Assembly: GCF_900116385.1 (NCBI RefSeq)
Contig: NZ_FPCI01000002.1
Location: 372,001 to 436,000 of the forward strand
Reading direction: 5' to 3'
DNA length: 64,000 nt
DNA from: Pseudoxanthomonas sp. YR558
GTDB lineage: Bacteria > Pseudomonadota > Gammaproteobacteria > Xanthomonadales > Xanthomonadaceae
This document shows, one piece after another, positions 1 to 8,640 of the stretch. The position numbers and the translations under genes are program-made. Numbering within the stretch: position 1 is the stretch's first letter; the number at the start of each line of letters is the position of its first letter. The notes beneath the pieces were generated by a model. It ran no database searches and was not told where the DNA came from. It was given only the letters and a program-made list of their open reading frames with translations.

Positions 1-368
1 TCTTCGATGAAGCGGGAGCCTGCCAAGCGGTTGATGGTGTTCTTCACCTGGATGCGGTCGCCGTTGTGGCGGGCGACCGAGCGCGCGAGTTCGACGAACT
101 CGGCATCGAAGGCCTGCGCGGCTTCCTTCGCCCGCAGTGCGTCCTGTACGTCCCACATGCGCTCGTTGATTGCGCGAAGTTCATGCATCAGCGGGGCAAG
201 TTCGGCCTGCTGCGCGACCAGCGGCGACCACAACGACTCCAGGCCTTCCCGTTCCACCTGCACATGCGCCCGCTTGCCGGCATCGTCGATGCGCTCGGTC
301 TTGATCTCAAGGATGGAGAGCTTGTCGGCGAGTTCGCCGATGGAAACGGGGATCTGGATGGTGTTCAT
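1..368 (-). CDS. DUF6165 family protein (3' end outside window)
   Basis: The first 122 residues are visible, starting MNTIQIPVSIGELADKLSIL; the C-terminus lies beyond the left edge. This N-terminus (an IPVSxGELxDKLxIL signature followed by alternating charged helices) is that of the small DUF6165 family, which has no known function. It has no signal peptide or membrane segment, so it is probably cytoplasmic. The start has no Shine-Dalgarno sequence; a TAGAAT hexamer lies exactly 6 nt upstream, suggesting a leaderless mRNA. It is divergent from the secreted glycosidase gene that begins 86 bp away. The family call is from memory of the motif; function is unknown. Confidence 0.8.
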   Translation of the reverse strand, partial: MNTIQIPVSIGELADKLSILEIKTERIDDAGKRAHVQVEREGLESLWSPLVAQQAELAPLMHELRAINERMWDVQDALRAKEAAQAFDAEFVELARSVARHNGDRIQVKNTINRLAGSRFIE

Positions 369-374
369 ACGGGC

Positions 375-380
375 ATTCTA
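375..380 (-). promoter_or_regulatory. -10 element for leaderless DUF6165 mRNA
   Basis: TAGAAT on the minus strand, 6 nt before the ATG at 368. Transcription would start at or next to the A of the start codon. No purine-rich ribosome binding site is present. Confidence 0.5.
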
Positions 381-454
381 GCGCTGTGCCTCGTGTGCGG
401 GCAGCGCATGGCATGATGCGGTCCCGCACCCGACCCGGCCGGAGGCCCTCCCGC

Positions 455-1744
455 ATGCTGCAGCGAATCCTCGTGGCGTTGCTCGTTCTCGGCCTGTGCC
501 CGCTCGCGATGGCCGCGCCATCGCAAGTGCGGATCACCCACGAGGACGGCCGCTACGTCATGCGTGTCGACGGGCAGCCCTTCCGCATCAAGGGCGCCGG
601 CATGGCGGGTGCGGGGCCGGCCGTGCTGGCCGCGCGCGGTGGCAATTCGTTCCGTACCTGGGACACCGGCACCGACGTGGCCGACGTGCGGGCCATGCTG
701 GACGAGGCGCAGCGCCACGGGCTCAAGATCGCGATGGGCATCGCGGTGGGCAACGAGCGGCACGGGTTCGATTACGACGATGACGCCGCGGTGGCCGCGC
801 AGCTCGTGCGCATCCGCAAGGAAGTGAACTTGTACAAGGATCACCCGGCGGTGCTGATGTGGGTGGTGGGCAACGAACTGAACCTGCACTACAGCAATCC
901 GAAGGTATGGAATGCGGTGGGCGCGATCACCGACATGATCCATCGCGAAGACCCCAACCACCCGGTGATGACGACGCTGGCGGGCTTCGACAAGCGGCTG
1001 ATCGACTTGTTGAAAGCGCGCGCGCCGTCGCTGGACCTGATCGGCATCCAGCTCTATGGCGACATCGGCGCATTGCCGGAAAAACTCAGCACCAGTGGAT
1101 GGACGGGTCCCTACGTCGTCACCGAGTGGGGCCCCACCGGCCATTGGGAAAGTCCGCTGACGTCGTGGAAAGCGCCGGTGGAGGACGACGCCACGCGCAA
1201 GGCGCAGCTGTTGCAGCAGCGCTACGAGCAGGTGATCGCCGCGGACACGACGCAGGGCCTGGGGTCGTACGTGTTCCTGTGGGGGAACAAGCAGGAGCGC
1301 ACGCCGACGTGGTACGGCCTGTTCCTGCCGGGCGGCGAGAGCACGCCGGCGGTGGATGCGATGGAGTACGTGTGGACCGGCGCCTGGCCTTCCAATCGTG
1401 CGCCGTCGGTGGCGCCGTTGCACCTGGACGGACGCGTGGCCACCGAGAGTGTGACGCTGCAGGCGGGCAAGCCTTACGCCGCGAAGATCGCGGCGCAGGA
1501 CGCGGACGGGGATGCACTGGAGTATCGCTGGGCCGTGTTGCACGAAAGCACGGCCACCACCATCGGCGGCGACCGCGAGGACGTGCCGCCGGCGGTGAAG
1601 ATCGCGCTGCACGGAGACGGCAAGGGCGGGCTGCGCTTCGATGCGCCCAAGAGGCCGGGCGCTTACCGTTTGTTTGTCGAAGTGCTGGACGGGCAGGGAC
1701 ATGCGGCCTACGCCAATCTGCCGTTCCGGGTGGAAGATCGCTGA
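455..1744 (+). CDS. Secreted clan GH-A glycoside hydrolase (GH2-like TIM barrel) with C-terminal Ig-like domain
   Basis: 429 residues. Residues 1-20 form a signal peptide (cleavage after AMA). The TIM barrel shows the two clan GH-A catalytic glutamates: Glu141 in VVGNELN (acid/base) and Glu224 in VTEWGP (nucleophile). This matches the catalytic domain of GH2 enzymes without their N-terminal sugar-binding and immunoglobulin domains. From about residue 315 a beta-rich tail (NRAPSV, then a DADGDALEYRW motif) resembles cadherin/PKD-like modules. The start at 455 was chosen because it gives the signal peptide and follows a GGAGG; the frame stays open upstream. It is probably exported to the periplasm or beyond and acts on a beta-linked glycan; the substrate cannot be read from the sequence. 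Confidence 0.8.
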   Translation: MLQRILVALLVLGLCPLAMAAPSQVRITHEDGRYVMRVDGQPFRIKGAGMAGAGPAVLAARGGNSFRTWDTGTDVADVRAMLDEAQRHGLKIAMGIAVGNERHGFDYDDDAAVAAQLVRIRKEVNLYKDHPAVLMWVVGNELNLHYSNPKVWNAVGAITDMIHREDPNHPVMTTLAGFDKRLIDLLKARAPSLDLIGIQLYGDIGALPEKLSTSGWTGPYVVTEWGPTGHWESPLTSWKAPVEDDATRKAQLLQQRYEQVIAADTTQGLGSYVFLWGNKQERTPTWYGLFLPGGESTPAVDAMEYVWTGAWPSNRAPSVAPLHLDGRVATESVTLQAGKPYAAKIAAQDADGDALEYRWAVLHESTATTIGGDREDVPPAVKIALHGDGKGGLRFDAPKRPGAYRLFVEVLDGQGHAAYANLPFRVEDR

Positions 1745-1819
1745 CGCCGCATTGCGCGTGCTGCCGGACTGCGGTGGAATAGCCCCACGCGCCCGGGGGG
1801 GCGCCTTCAAGGGGATCAC

Positions 1820-2437
1820 ATGCGGAAGTGGATGATGGGCCTGCTGCTGCAGGCCGGCGTGATGGTGGCTGCGTTTGCCCAGGAGCAGGTGCCGTCGCCA
1901 CCGGCACCGCCGGAGACGGGCAACCTGGTCGTGGAGATCAAGCCGTTCACCAGCGAACAGGAGCTGCCGGCCAAGGCGGCGGAACAGTTGAAGAGCGGCG
2001 GACTGGAGTGGGGCGTCCGCGACGGCAAGATGGTGTTCTCGATGGTGGGCAAGCAATTCATCGACTTTCCGCTCAACCACATGACGCGTTACGGCCAGCA
2101 GGAAAGCCTGTCGCTACCGGCCGGCGAATACCGCGTGACCGGCATCGGCCTGGAGATGCACACCAGTTTCAGCGTCAAGAAAGTGCTGGAGCGCGGTGCG
2201 TTCTTCAACGAAGACGTGGTCGTGTTCCGTATCGAACCCGGCAAGACCACCACGGTGTCGATCAACCCCATCATCCGCAAGGACGCGATCTTCGGCAGCA
2301 CCTTCTACGTGCCCACGCTGATGGCGAGCGTGCGGAACGAGGCGGGCGAGACCCCGCCGGTGGCGCTGAACGTGCGCGGCCCCACGTCGATCGCCTGGCC
2401 GCAGTACACGGGGCCGCTGAAATTCGTCGCGAAGTGA
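1820..2437 (+). CDS. Hypothetical exported protein
   Basis: 205 residues. Residues 1-20 are a signal peptide ending AFA-QEQ, followed by a proline-rich linker (VPSPPAPPETG) and a beta-rich domain with no cysteines. I do not recognise the family. A GGGG about 8 nt upstream supports the ATG. It follows the glycosidase gene by 75 bp and precedes another small exported protein by 22 bp, so the three may be one transcription unit, but nothing in the protein itself suggests carbohydrate binding. Likely periplasmic. Confidence 0.6.
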   Translation: MRKWMMGLLLQAGVMVAAFAQEQVPSPPAPPETGNLVVEIKPFTSEQELPAKAAEQLKSGGLEWGVRDGKMVFSMVGKQFIDFPLNHMTRYGQQESLSLPAGEYRVTGIGLEMHTSFSVKKVLERGAFFNEDVVVFRIEPGKTTTVSINPIIRKDAIFGSTFYVPTLMASVRNEAGETPPVALNVRGPTSIAWPQYTGPLKFVAK

Positions 2438-2459
2438 TCGGTCGCCAGCGGACGCTGCG

Positions 2460-2909
2460 ATGAATGTGCTGAAGGCCGGTTTCTTCATCGCGGTGGCCGC
2501 CCTGGCCGTCCTGGCGGCACGCGAATACGTGCCCCGGGACGCCGTTCAGGCGTTGACCGCGCGTGTCACGGGCGGACCTGCCGAAGGCTCCAGTGCCGCC
2601 AGCCAGCATGGTTTTGTCGATATCCCCTTGCCGGATGGCCAGTCCGGGCACCACGTGGTGATCTTCGCGCCGGCGAATTGTCCGTCGGATGCGGCCCAAC
2701 GCGCGGAAGTGCTGGCGCGCCGGCTCGACGATGCCGGCATCCCGTACACGCGCTCGCAGAACGCGAACTTCAGCACGCTGTCTTCCCAGGACGACGCCAA
2801 TCGGGTGATGTCGGTGATGAACGGGCCGATCCCGGTGGTCTTCGTCCGCAAGCGGGCCCGTGCGAATCCGGACGCCGAGGCCGTGGTGGCCGAATATCGC
2901 GGCGGTTGA
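2460..2909 (+). CDS. Hypothetical membrane-anchored or exported protein
   Basis: 149 residues. An N-terminal hydrophobic segment (residues 4-20) ends in LAAREY and is probably a signal anchor. The rest is soluble: residues 60-149 contain HHVVIFAPANCPSD, a helix, and PIPVVFVRKRARANPD, an alternating beta/alpha pattern reminiscent of a thioredoxin-like or glutaredoxin-like fold but with only one cysteine and no CxxC. I do not recognise a named family. It lies 22 bp behind the preceding exported protein gene. Confidence 0.55.
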   Translation: MNVLKAGFFIAVAALAVLAAREYVPRDAVQALTARVTGGPAEGSSAASQHGFVDIPLPDGQSGHHVVIFAPANCPSDAAQRAEVLARRLDDAGIPYTRSQNANFSTLSSQDDANRVMSVMNGPIPVVFVRKRARANPDAEAVVAEYRGG

Positions 2910-2957
2910 CCCCGCAGCGTTCCACCTGCAGGGTCGACCCCGGCTGTTGCGCTGCAG

Positions 2958-2963
2958 CATAAT
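2958..2963 (+). promoter_or_regulatory. -10 element for leaderless MFS transporter mRNA
   Basis: CATAAT ends 6 nt before the ATG at 2970, with a TCGACC (2934-2939) 18 bp further upstream as a possible -35. No Shine-Dalgarno sequence is present, so the mRNA probably begins at the start codon. Confidence 0.5.
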
Positions 2964-2969
2964 GACGGG

Positions 2970-4211
2970 ATGGACGTCGCACCTCCCTCCGCTGCCTTTC
3001 CTTCCGTCGCCGACGCGCTGACGCCCCGCCAGATCGGCCTGATCCTGTTCGCGCTGACGCTGGGCGGCTTCGCCATCGGCACCAGCGAGTTCGCCAGCAT
3101 GGGGCTGATGCCCAACATGGTGGCGTCGCTGGGCGTGACCGAGCCGCAGGTAGGGCACCTGATCAGCGCCTACGCCTTGGGGGTCGTTGTCGGTGCCCCG
3201 CTGTTGGCGATCCTCGGTGCGGGCTGGAAGCGCAAGACGCTGCTGCTCGCGCTGATGGGTTTCTACGTGCTGGGCAACCTGGCCAGCGCACTGGGGCCCA
3301 CCTACGAAAGCCTGCTGGTGTTCCGCTTCATTGCGGGCTTGCCGCATGGCGCTTACTTCGGCGTGGCGGCGTTGACCGCGGTGGCGATCAGTCCCCCGAA
3401 CAAGCGCGGCCGCGCGATCAGCTTGGTGATGCTGGGCCTGACGCTGGCCATCCTCATCGGCAATCCGTTGGCGACCTGGCTGGGCCAAGTGATCGACTGG
3501 CGCTGGGTATTCGCCTTCGTCGCGCTGATCGCGCTGGTGACCGCCACGTTGCTGGCGATCTGGTTGCCGGCAGGCATCGACGGCGCCAAGGCGCATCCGC
3601 TGGACGAACTGCGCGCGTTCAACCGCGTGCAGGTGTGGCAGGCGCTGGGCATCGGCGCGATCGGTTTCGCCGGCATGTTCTGCGTCTTCAGCTACCTGGC
3701 ACCGACGATGCTGGAAGTAACGCGCGTATCGCCGGCATGGATCCCGCTGGGCCTGGCCGGTTTCGGCGTGGGCGGCGTGATCGGCAACTTCGTCGGCGGT
3801 TGGCTGTTCGACCGCATGCAGTTGCGTGGCGTGTGGATCGTGCTCGCGTGGGCGGTGGCGATGCTGCTGCTGTTCCCGCTGATGGCACAGACGTTGCCGA
3901 CGATCCTGCTGGCGACGGTGGGCATTGGCCTGATGGGTGCGCTGGGCCCGATCCTGCAGTCGCACCTGATGGACGTGGCCGGCGAAGCGCAGACGCTCGC
4001 CGCGGCATCCCACCACGCGGCCTTCAACACCGCGAACGCACTCGGCCCGTGGCTGGGCGGCATGGCGATCACCGCCGGCTTCGGGTGGACCTCGACGGGC
4101 TATGTCGGCGCAGCGATGGCGGTGGCAGGTCTGTTGATCTACGCATGGGCGCAGCAGACGTTGCGCGCAGGCGAGACCGCCGATGCCGTTGCTTGCGAGT
4201 CGTCGCGCTGA
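2970..4211 (+). CDS. MFS transporter, DHA1 family (AraJ/arabinose efflux-like)
   Basis: 413 residues with about 12 hydrophobic helices. Helix 1 carries GGFAIGTSEFASMGLMP, the typical TM1 signature of DHA1 exporters (TxEFxxMGLLP), and the helix 2-3 region has the RxxxLxGxPHGAYFG helix 4 signature near residues 112-128. Members are proton-driven exporters of sugars, drugs or other small molecules in the inner membrane. The substrate cannot be deduced. It faces the MscS gene tail to tail (21 bp apart). Expression is probably from a leaderless transcript. Strong family call, weak substrate call. Confidence 0.85.
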   Translation: MDVAPPSAAFPSVADALTPRQIGLILFALTLGGFAIGTSEFASMGLMPNMVASLGVTEPQVGHLISAYALGVVVGAPLLAILGAGWKRKTLLLALMGFYVLGNLASALGPTYESLLVFRFIAGLPHGAYFGVAALTAVAISPPNKRGRAISLVMLGLTLAILIGNPLATWLGQVIDWRWVFAFVALIALVTATLLAIWLPAGIDGAKAHPLDELRAFNRVQVWQALGIGAIGFAGMFCVFSYLAPTMLEVTRVSPAWIPLGLAGFGVGGVIGNFVGGWLFDRMQLRGVWIVLAWAVAMLLLFPLMAQTLPTILLATVGIGLMGALGPILQSHLMDVAGEAQTLAAASHHAAFNTANALGPWLGGMAITAGFGWTSTGYVGAAMAVAGLLIYAWAQQTLRAGETADAVACESSR

Positions 4212-4232
4212 GCGAAGCGCCGACGAGGTTCG

Positions 4233-4811
4233 TTACTCCGGCGAAGAGGCCGCAGGTGGCGAACCCGAGCGCCAGCGGCGCGTGGTGCGCTGGAAGAACT
4301 GGCTGTTGGGGATCTGCAGCACGGTGTCGCCGCGCAGCGCGTCTTCTTCCAGCAGCGTGGTGTAGAGCAGATTGATATCGATCACCCGGCCGCGAAGGCC
4401 GGGCTTGTCGCCGTTCTCGAGTACTTCGATATGGTCGTGCACGCGGAACGGACGGGTGGTCAGGATCAGCACGCTGCAGAAGATGTTCGACAGCACGCTC
4501 CATGCGGCGAAGAAAGCCACGGCAGCAACGGCGGTGAAGCCGGTGAGCGCCGTCCACAACACGCTGCCTGACACGCCAAGCCGGCCCAGCGCGAGCATAA
4601 ACGCCGACATGTAGACCAGCACGCCCAGCAGCCGGCGTGCGCTGACCGCGACCTGTGCCGGGAGGTGGTAGCTGTCGCAGATGCGGCGCACGATGATGCG
4701 CAGCACGCGCAAGAGCAGCCAAGCACCGAGCAGGATCGCCATCGCCTGAGCGATGGGGATGGCGACATTCGCGCCTTCGCGCAGCCAGCCCGCGAGCTGG
4801 GGCCAGCTCAT
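4233..4811 (-). CDS. Small-conductance mechanosensitive channel (MscS family), short form
   Basis: 192 residues, shorter than Escherichia coli MscS (286). Three hydrophobic segments are visible: residues 12-36, 55-75 and 80-105. The third carries the glycine/alanine-rich pore helix (LTGFTAVAAVAFFAAWSVLSN) followed by the conserved RPFRVHDHIEV start of the beta domain and an NSQFF motif near residue 170. The C-terminal alpha/beta portal domain is largely absent (ends RWRSGSPPAASSPE), so the gating vestibule is reduced. The start at 4811 gives a short periplasmic N-terminus; an upstream in-frame start at 4841 exists. Acts in the inner membrane to release osmolytes upon hypo-osmotic shock. Confidence 0.85.
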   Translation of the reverse strand: MSWPQLAGWLREGANVAIPIAQAMAILLGAWLLLRVLRIIVRRICDSYHLPAQVAVSARRLLGVLVYMSAFMLALGRLGVSGSVLWTALTGFTAVAAVAFFAAWSVLSNIFCSVLILTTRPFRVHDHIEVLENGDKPGLRGRVIDINLLYTTLLEEDALRGDTVLQIPNSQFFQRTTRRWRSGSPPAASSPE

Positions 4812-4895
4812 CGGTAGGCCTGCCGGAAAGGGTGCGCGCACGAGACGCCGGTGTAGGTCTTCATGCGGAAAGGGTGACCGCGTACGCCTGCAGGG

Positions 4896-5336
4896 TCAAG
4901 GTTCGAAGGGATGCGCCTTGCCGCACGCGTAGACGTGGTTGTAGTCGCTGGACATGCATTGGTAGAAATCGCGCCGGACGCCCGTGGCGGCTTCGCAGTC
5001 CTGCACGGTGAGTATGCCCAGCAGTGCCTTCAGCGCGGGTGTGGCGGCATCGTAGGCCGCTTGCGTCATGTAGCCGCCGCGCAGGTTCTTCTCGCCCACT
5101 TCCAGCATCGTCTCGACGCCCCAGCGCGCGTTCTCGACGGCCTTGCCGCAGGCGAGCGGAGGCGCCTCTTCCTGCACGCTCGACAGATGTTCCGCGATCG
5201 CCGTGACATCGGCCTGAACCGTGGCAGGCAATGGGCGAGGTGGCGCGTCTTCCCCTGCCCGTGCACCGGACGCAACCACCAGCAGCGCCGAGAGTGAGAG
5301 AAAGAGCAGGCTGCGAAAGGCTTGGCGAGGCGCCAT
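4896..5336 (-). CDS. Hypothetical exported protein
   Basis: 146 residues starting MAPRQAFRSLLF. Residues 1-26 form a signal peptide ending SGARA-GED. The mature part is helical, with four cysteines (LACGK, QDCEA, QCMSS, YACGK) that could form two disulfides in the periplasm. I do not recognise a family. The frame is open for a further 65 codons upstream, but this start gives an obvious signal sequence. It is divergent from the OB-fold exported protein gene at 5530. Confidence 0.6.
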   Translation of the reverse strand: MAPRQAFRSLLFLSLSALLVVASGARAGEDAPPRPLPATVQADVTAIAEHLSSVQEEAPPLACGKAVENARWGVETMLEVGEKNLRGGYMTQAAYDAATPALKALLGILTVQDCEAATGVRRDFYQCMSSDYNHVYACGKAHPFEP

Positions 5337-5529
5337 GGATTTGATGAATGATTGAAACAGGTTGTGGATTGTAGGGCGGAAGGCCGCGGTACGGTGGCCG
5401 GCGCGCGGGCGCTTGTGGAGGTTCTCGCTGCTTGCAAGAATGCACGGGCGCCGGAGCAGGCGCAGGTGCTGGCAGGAAGCGGCACCCGTCGTACCGGATC
5501 GCCAGACACTTCCACTATGTGAGGACCAC

Positions 5530-6366
5530 ATGACCTACAAGCTACTTGCCGCCATCGCGCTCGCATTGTCGAGCGTGGCGCCCGCCGCCCTGGCGGGTGA
5601 ATGCGAGGACAACTTCAGCAAGTCCGGCAGCATCTTCTCCGGCACCGATTTCTCCAGCCGCGTCACCGTTCCCGATCTGTCCGTCAAGGATGCGATGGGC
5701 CAGGTTCGGGGCATCATGATCGGCGAGAAGATGGACGTGATCACCGAAGACGCGGAAACCGGCACGATGCTGGTGGAACAGCGCTCCACCGGCACCACGC
5801 GCGCCATCCCCACCTTGATCGCCATCAGCGGCGAGGGCAACGCGGCGACGGTGCAGATGACGGTGAAGACCGAGAAGGGCCAGATCGCAAAAGCGGACGC
5901 GATGCGCCCTTACATGTGCCAGCTGCTGGCCAAGATCAAGGGCGGCAAGGAAGGCCGCGCCGCCGCCGCGCAGGGCGCGAAGACCCAGAACAACGCGGAC
6001 GTAACGGTGAAGGACGTCTATGTGTTCTCGCGTGAGATCGCACGCGAGGCAAAAGGCAACGCGGTCGCCGTGACGGCGCGCCACAAGGGTCGCCACTATG
6101 CGTTGCGCGGCCGAGTGGATTACGTGCAGGAAGACGGCGAGGACTACAACGTCTCGTTCGAGATCCCGCAGCCCGGTTCTGGGCTGTTGCAGGTGCCGGG
6201 CGACAACGAGCCGCGCGTGGGTGTGGCCTGCCTGTTCAAGCCCAACCAGCTGGCCAACGTGCTGACCTTCCGCAAGGGCGACAAGGTGACGTTCAAGGGC
6301 CAGTTCCTGCGTTACGATGACTTCAAGCGCGTGCTCTGGTTGCAGAACTGCACGCAGACGCGTTGA
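5530..6366 (+). CDS. Exported protein with C-terminal OB-fold (tRNA_anti-like) domain
   Basis: 278 residues. Signal peptide 1-22 (cleavage after ALA-GEC). Residues about 23-140 form a first domain (KDAMGQVRGIMIGEKMDV, then beta strands). Residues about 160-278 show the tRNA_anti-like OB-fold pattern: an ALRGRVDYV strand, CLFKPNQ, then GDKVTFKGQFLRY and a VLWLQNC end strand. This periplasmic OB-fold family is widespread and of unknown role; the name reflects fold, not tRNA binding. A bidirectional terminator follows directly. The start is supported by a GAGGACC a few bases upstream. Confidence 0.7.
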   Translation: MTYKLLAAIALALSSVAPAALAGECEDNFSKSGSIFSGTDFSSRVTVPDLSVKDAMGQVRGIMIGEKMDVITEDAETGTMLVEQRSTGTTRAIPTLIAISGEGNAATVQMTVKTEKGQIAKADAMRPYMCQLLAKIKGGKEGRAAAAQGAKTQNNADVTVKDVYVFSREIAREAKGNAVAVTARHKGRHYALRGRVDYVQEDGEDYNVSFEIPQPGSGLLQVPGDNEPRVGVACLFKPNQLANVLTFRKGDKVTFKGQFLRYDDFKRVLWLQNCTQTR

Positions 6367-6381
6367 CGCGCACACCCTGCG

Positions 6382-6417
6382 AACGAGAAAGGCGCCCGTA
6401 GGGGCGCCTTTCTCGTT
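6382..6417. terminator. Bidirectional intrinsic terminator
   Basis: A 15-bp perfect stem (6382-6396 with 6403-6417, one further C-G pair at 6397/6402) with a GTAG loop and A/T runs on both flanks lies between two convergent genes (ends 6366 and 6430), so it can serve both. Confidence 0.85.
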
Positions 6418-6429
6418 GGGCCACTTGGA

Positions 6430-6852
6430 TTAATTGGCCTGGCGGCGGTAGACGCCCACATTGGTGTAGCGGCGACCGTCGCTCAAGTGGCCATGCATGC
6501 GGATCACCAATGTGTCGTCGTCGACGAGTTCGCGCTCCGACCATTGCACTTCCTGGCCATCGTGCCACGTCGTCGAGTGGAGCTGCGTGGGCGAGACGGA
6601 CTCGAAGCTGAGCGCATCCGCGTGCGGTGTGCTGTGATACGGGTACTGCACACCGTCGGCGCGTCCGTCGAACGCGACGCGGTAGCGTTTGCCGTTGGCA
6701 CTCAGCCATTCCGATGCGATAGATAGTTTCCCGTCCTTTGCGCATGACAGCCTGTAGCGCGCGCTGCGCGGCGGACGCCCGAGTTGGTAGTCGCACTGCT
6801 CGGGAAGCAAGTGCCAAGTACCGACGAAGGCGGAAGCGGCGTGGGTCGTCAT
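6430..6852 (-). CDS. Hypothetical protein, lipocalin/DUF-like small beta protein
   Basis: 140 residues starting MTTHAASAFVGTWHLLPEQC, with an AAGGAG 8 nt upstream that decides the start against longer readings. The sequence alternates short strands (RYRLSCAKDGKLSIASEW, KRYRVAFDGR, TLVIRMHGHL) and opens with an FVGTWxL motif seen in many small lipocalin-like proteins that bind hydrophobic ligands. No signal peptide is visible, so it is probably cytoplasmic. Function unknown; the lipocalin-like fold is an inference from strand pattern only. Confidence 0.6.
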   Translation of the reverse strand: MTTHAASAFVGTWHLLPEQCDYQLGRPPRSARYRLSCAKDGKLSIASEWLSANGKRYRVAFDGRADGVQYPYHSTPHADALSFESVSPTQLHSTTWHDGQEVQWSERELVDDDTLVIRMHGHLSDGRRYTNVGVYRRQAN

Positions 6853-7063
6853 CAGCGCTCCTTGCGCGAGCAGCAATCGAGGGCATCCCCGGGGCCACCA
6901 TGCTAGCGAGGACCCCCGGGGCGCCGGCTGCCAACGTCGTCGCAATTTCACGCACGGACGGGGCGTAGAGCGAGATCCCCTGGCGAATGCCTACCGCAAA
7001 TGTGACGAGGAGTGCGACGTACTGCCCAGCATGGCGCGCACAGGACCTTCAGGCGGTAAGCAC

Positions 7064-7696
7064 TCAACGCGTGCGGGAGGTCAACGCATCGATCAGGCCA
7101 TCGGTAGTGAGGATGGCGTGGGCATAGGTCGGTGCATTGATCTCATGTGCCGCGTGCATCGCGGCCGTGCTGGCCGCAGCGGTGGCGTCACGGACGAGGG
7201 TGACGTGGTAGCCGAGTTCCGAAGCAAACCGACCAGTTGTTTCAATGCAGGTGTTGGCGATCAATCCCACCAGGATGACGTGGGTGATGCGGTGCTGCTT
7301 CAAGAGATAGTCCAGATCGGTGTTGGCGAAGCCGCTGCTGCCCCAGTGCTCCTTGACCATCATGTCGCCGGGCTGGGGGACGAAGTCCGGATGCCATTCG
7401 GCGCCCCAGCTGTCCTTCGCGAACGGCTGTACGCGCGCCGCGCCTAGCTGGTAGGGCGTGGGATGGTCCCAGCCCTTGAAGTCGTCTGGCTCAAAACGAT
7501 GGTGTGGGACGAAGAACACGGGCAACCCTGCCTGACGTACGCAGGCCACGACGGCACGCAGGTGTGCATGCAGGTCGACGCTTCGGGCGACCTCCGCGAC
7601 GAGCGGCCAGAGCTTGCCTCCTTCCGAGAGGAAATCGTTGTACGGATCGATGAAGAGCAGCGCGGTGCGCCCGGCGGGGTATCCCTGCATGGACAT
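7064..7696 (-). CDS. Isochorismatase-like cysteine hydrolase
   Basis: 210 residues. The family's catalytic Asp is in the first strand (LLFIDPYNDF, about residue 17), Lys in the MVKEHWGSSGF segment and the nucleophilic Cys in LIANTCIETTGR. The family hydrolyses amide or vinyl-ether bonds in small molecules (nicotinamide, isochorismate, N-carbamoyl amines, biuret). The long insertion with HHRFEPDDFKGW and the missing PQxDF motif argue against a true nicotinamidase. The start is fixed by AAAGGA upstream; a second ATG lies two codons inside. It stands alone, about 100 bp behind the ECF sigma factor gene on the same strand. Exact substrate unknown. Confidence 0.85.
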   Translation of the reverse strand: MSMQGYPAGRTALLFIDPYNDFLSEGGKLWPLVAEVARSVDLHAHLRAVVACVRQAGLPVFFVPHHRFEPDDFKGWDHPTPYQLGAARVQPFAKDSWGAEWHPDFVPQPGDMMVKEHWGSSGFANTDLDYLLKQHRITHVILVGLIANTCIETTGRFASELGYHVTLVRDATAAASTAAMHAAHEINAPTYAHAILTTDGLIDALTSRTR

Positions 7697-7801
7697 GACG
7701 GCGTCCTTTTGGCGGCGCGGATCATCACCCGCGCCGGGAGCATCGCGCCGTCTGAGCGTCCCGCCTTGCACGGACGTGCGGTCATCCGCCGCCGTCCGTC
7801 G

Positions 7802-8464
7802 TCAGGGTGGCAGGTCCGCGCCGGCATCTCCCAGGTGGCTGAACAGGAAAGCGCGTGCCTTGCGCCAGTCGCGCCGTACGGTGCGTTCGGTGACTTTCAG
7901 AACGCCGGCGATCTCCTGCTCGCTGAGGCCGCCGAAGTAGCGCATTTCCACCACCTGGGCCAGCCGCGGGTCCAGCTTGGCCAGGTCGTTCAGGGCCTCG
8001 TCCAGTATCAGCAATTGCTCCAGACGCGAACCCTGCGCGGGCTCGGTGGTCTCGTCCAATGGCAGCAAGTCCATGCCTTCGCCGCGCTTCTCGGCCAGCG
8101 CTCGACGTACCTCGTCCAGCAGGACGAAGCGCATCGCCCTGGCGATCAACGCGACCAGATGGGCCCGGTTTTCCACGCTGAAGTCGGCACTGGCTAGCTT
8201 CAGCCAAGTCTCGCTGATCAGCGAGGTAGGCGAGCGCATGTGGCCGCGCCGCTGCTGGCGGATCTGGGAGCGGGCGATCTGGTGCAGGTCGCGGTAGAGC
8301 AGCGAATAGATGCGGTTCCAAGCCCCTGCCTGGCCGCTTTCCACCGCACCCAGCAACTGGGTGACGGATTGCTCGTCCACTGCGGGGAGTGGCCCCGCGA
8401 AGGGGGGGATTTGCGGCAACGCCGTCCCCTTCGGGGGGCCGTCTGGGTCTCGCTGTCCCGTCAT
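7802..8464 (-). CDS. ECF sigma factor, TIGR02999-like group
   Basis: 220 residues. The region from about 35 to 110 is sigma2-like (YSLLYRDLHQIARSQIRQQRRG, then SLISETWLKLA and RAHLVALIARAMRFVLLDEVRR), the pattern of the TIGR02999/sigma-70 group often linked to Ser/Thr kinases. Residues 150-205 are sigma4 with helix-turn-helix VEMRYFGGLSEQEIAGVLKV followed by TERTVRRDWRKAR. Relatives are usually controlled through a protein kinase rather than a classical anti-sigma factor, but no kinase is adjacent here; the same-strand downstream gene encodes a cysteine hydrolase. No Shine-Dalgarno sequence is evident before the ATG. Confidence 0.88.
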   Translation of the reverse strand: MTGQRDPDGPPKGTALPQIPPFAGPLPAVDEQSVTQLLGAVESGQAGAWNRIYSLLYRDLHQIARSQIRQQRRGHMRSPTSLISETWLKLASADFSVENRAHLVALIARAMRFVLLDEVRRALAEKRGEGMDLLPLDETTEPAQGSRLEQLLILDEALNDLAKLDPRLAQVVEMRYFGGLSEQEIAGVLKVTERTVRRDWRKARAFLFSHLGDAGADLPP

Positions 8465-8640
8465 GTCCGGACTGCGCCTGTGATCACGATCTCACTCCAT
8501 ATATGACGCGGCGAAAGCCAGTCATGCAAGCCGTAACCGCCACTTCGTGAATGGGGGCCTCCAGCAAGGGACGGGTGGGGGCAGAGGCGGGCAATTGCGG
8601 ACATCGAGGGGTCAGCGCGGAATGTCGACAAGAGGGTGCC

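Noticed and set aside
365..2080. 571-codon minus-strand frame across the glycosidase gene
   Set aside because: Arg/His/Gln-rich shadow of a real high-GC gene; the plus-strand gene has a signal peptide and catalytic motifs.
6853..7063. Possible gene in the gap between the small beta protein and cysteine hydrolase genes
   Set aside because: No frame with a plausible start, codon pattern or motif was found; nothing supportable in it.
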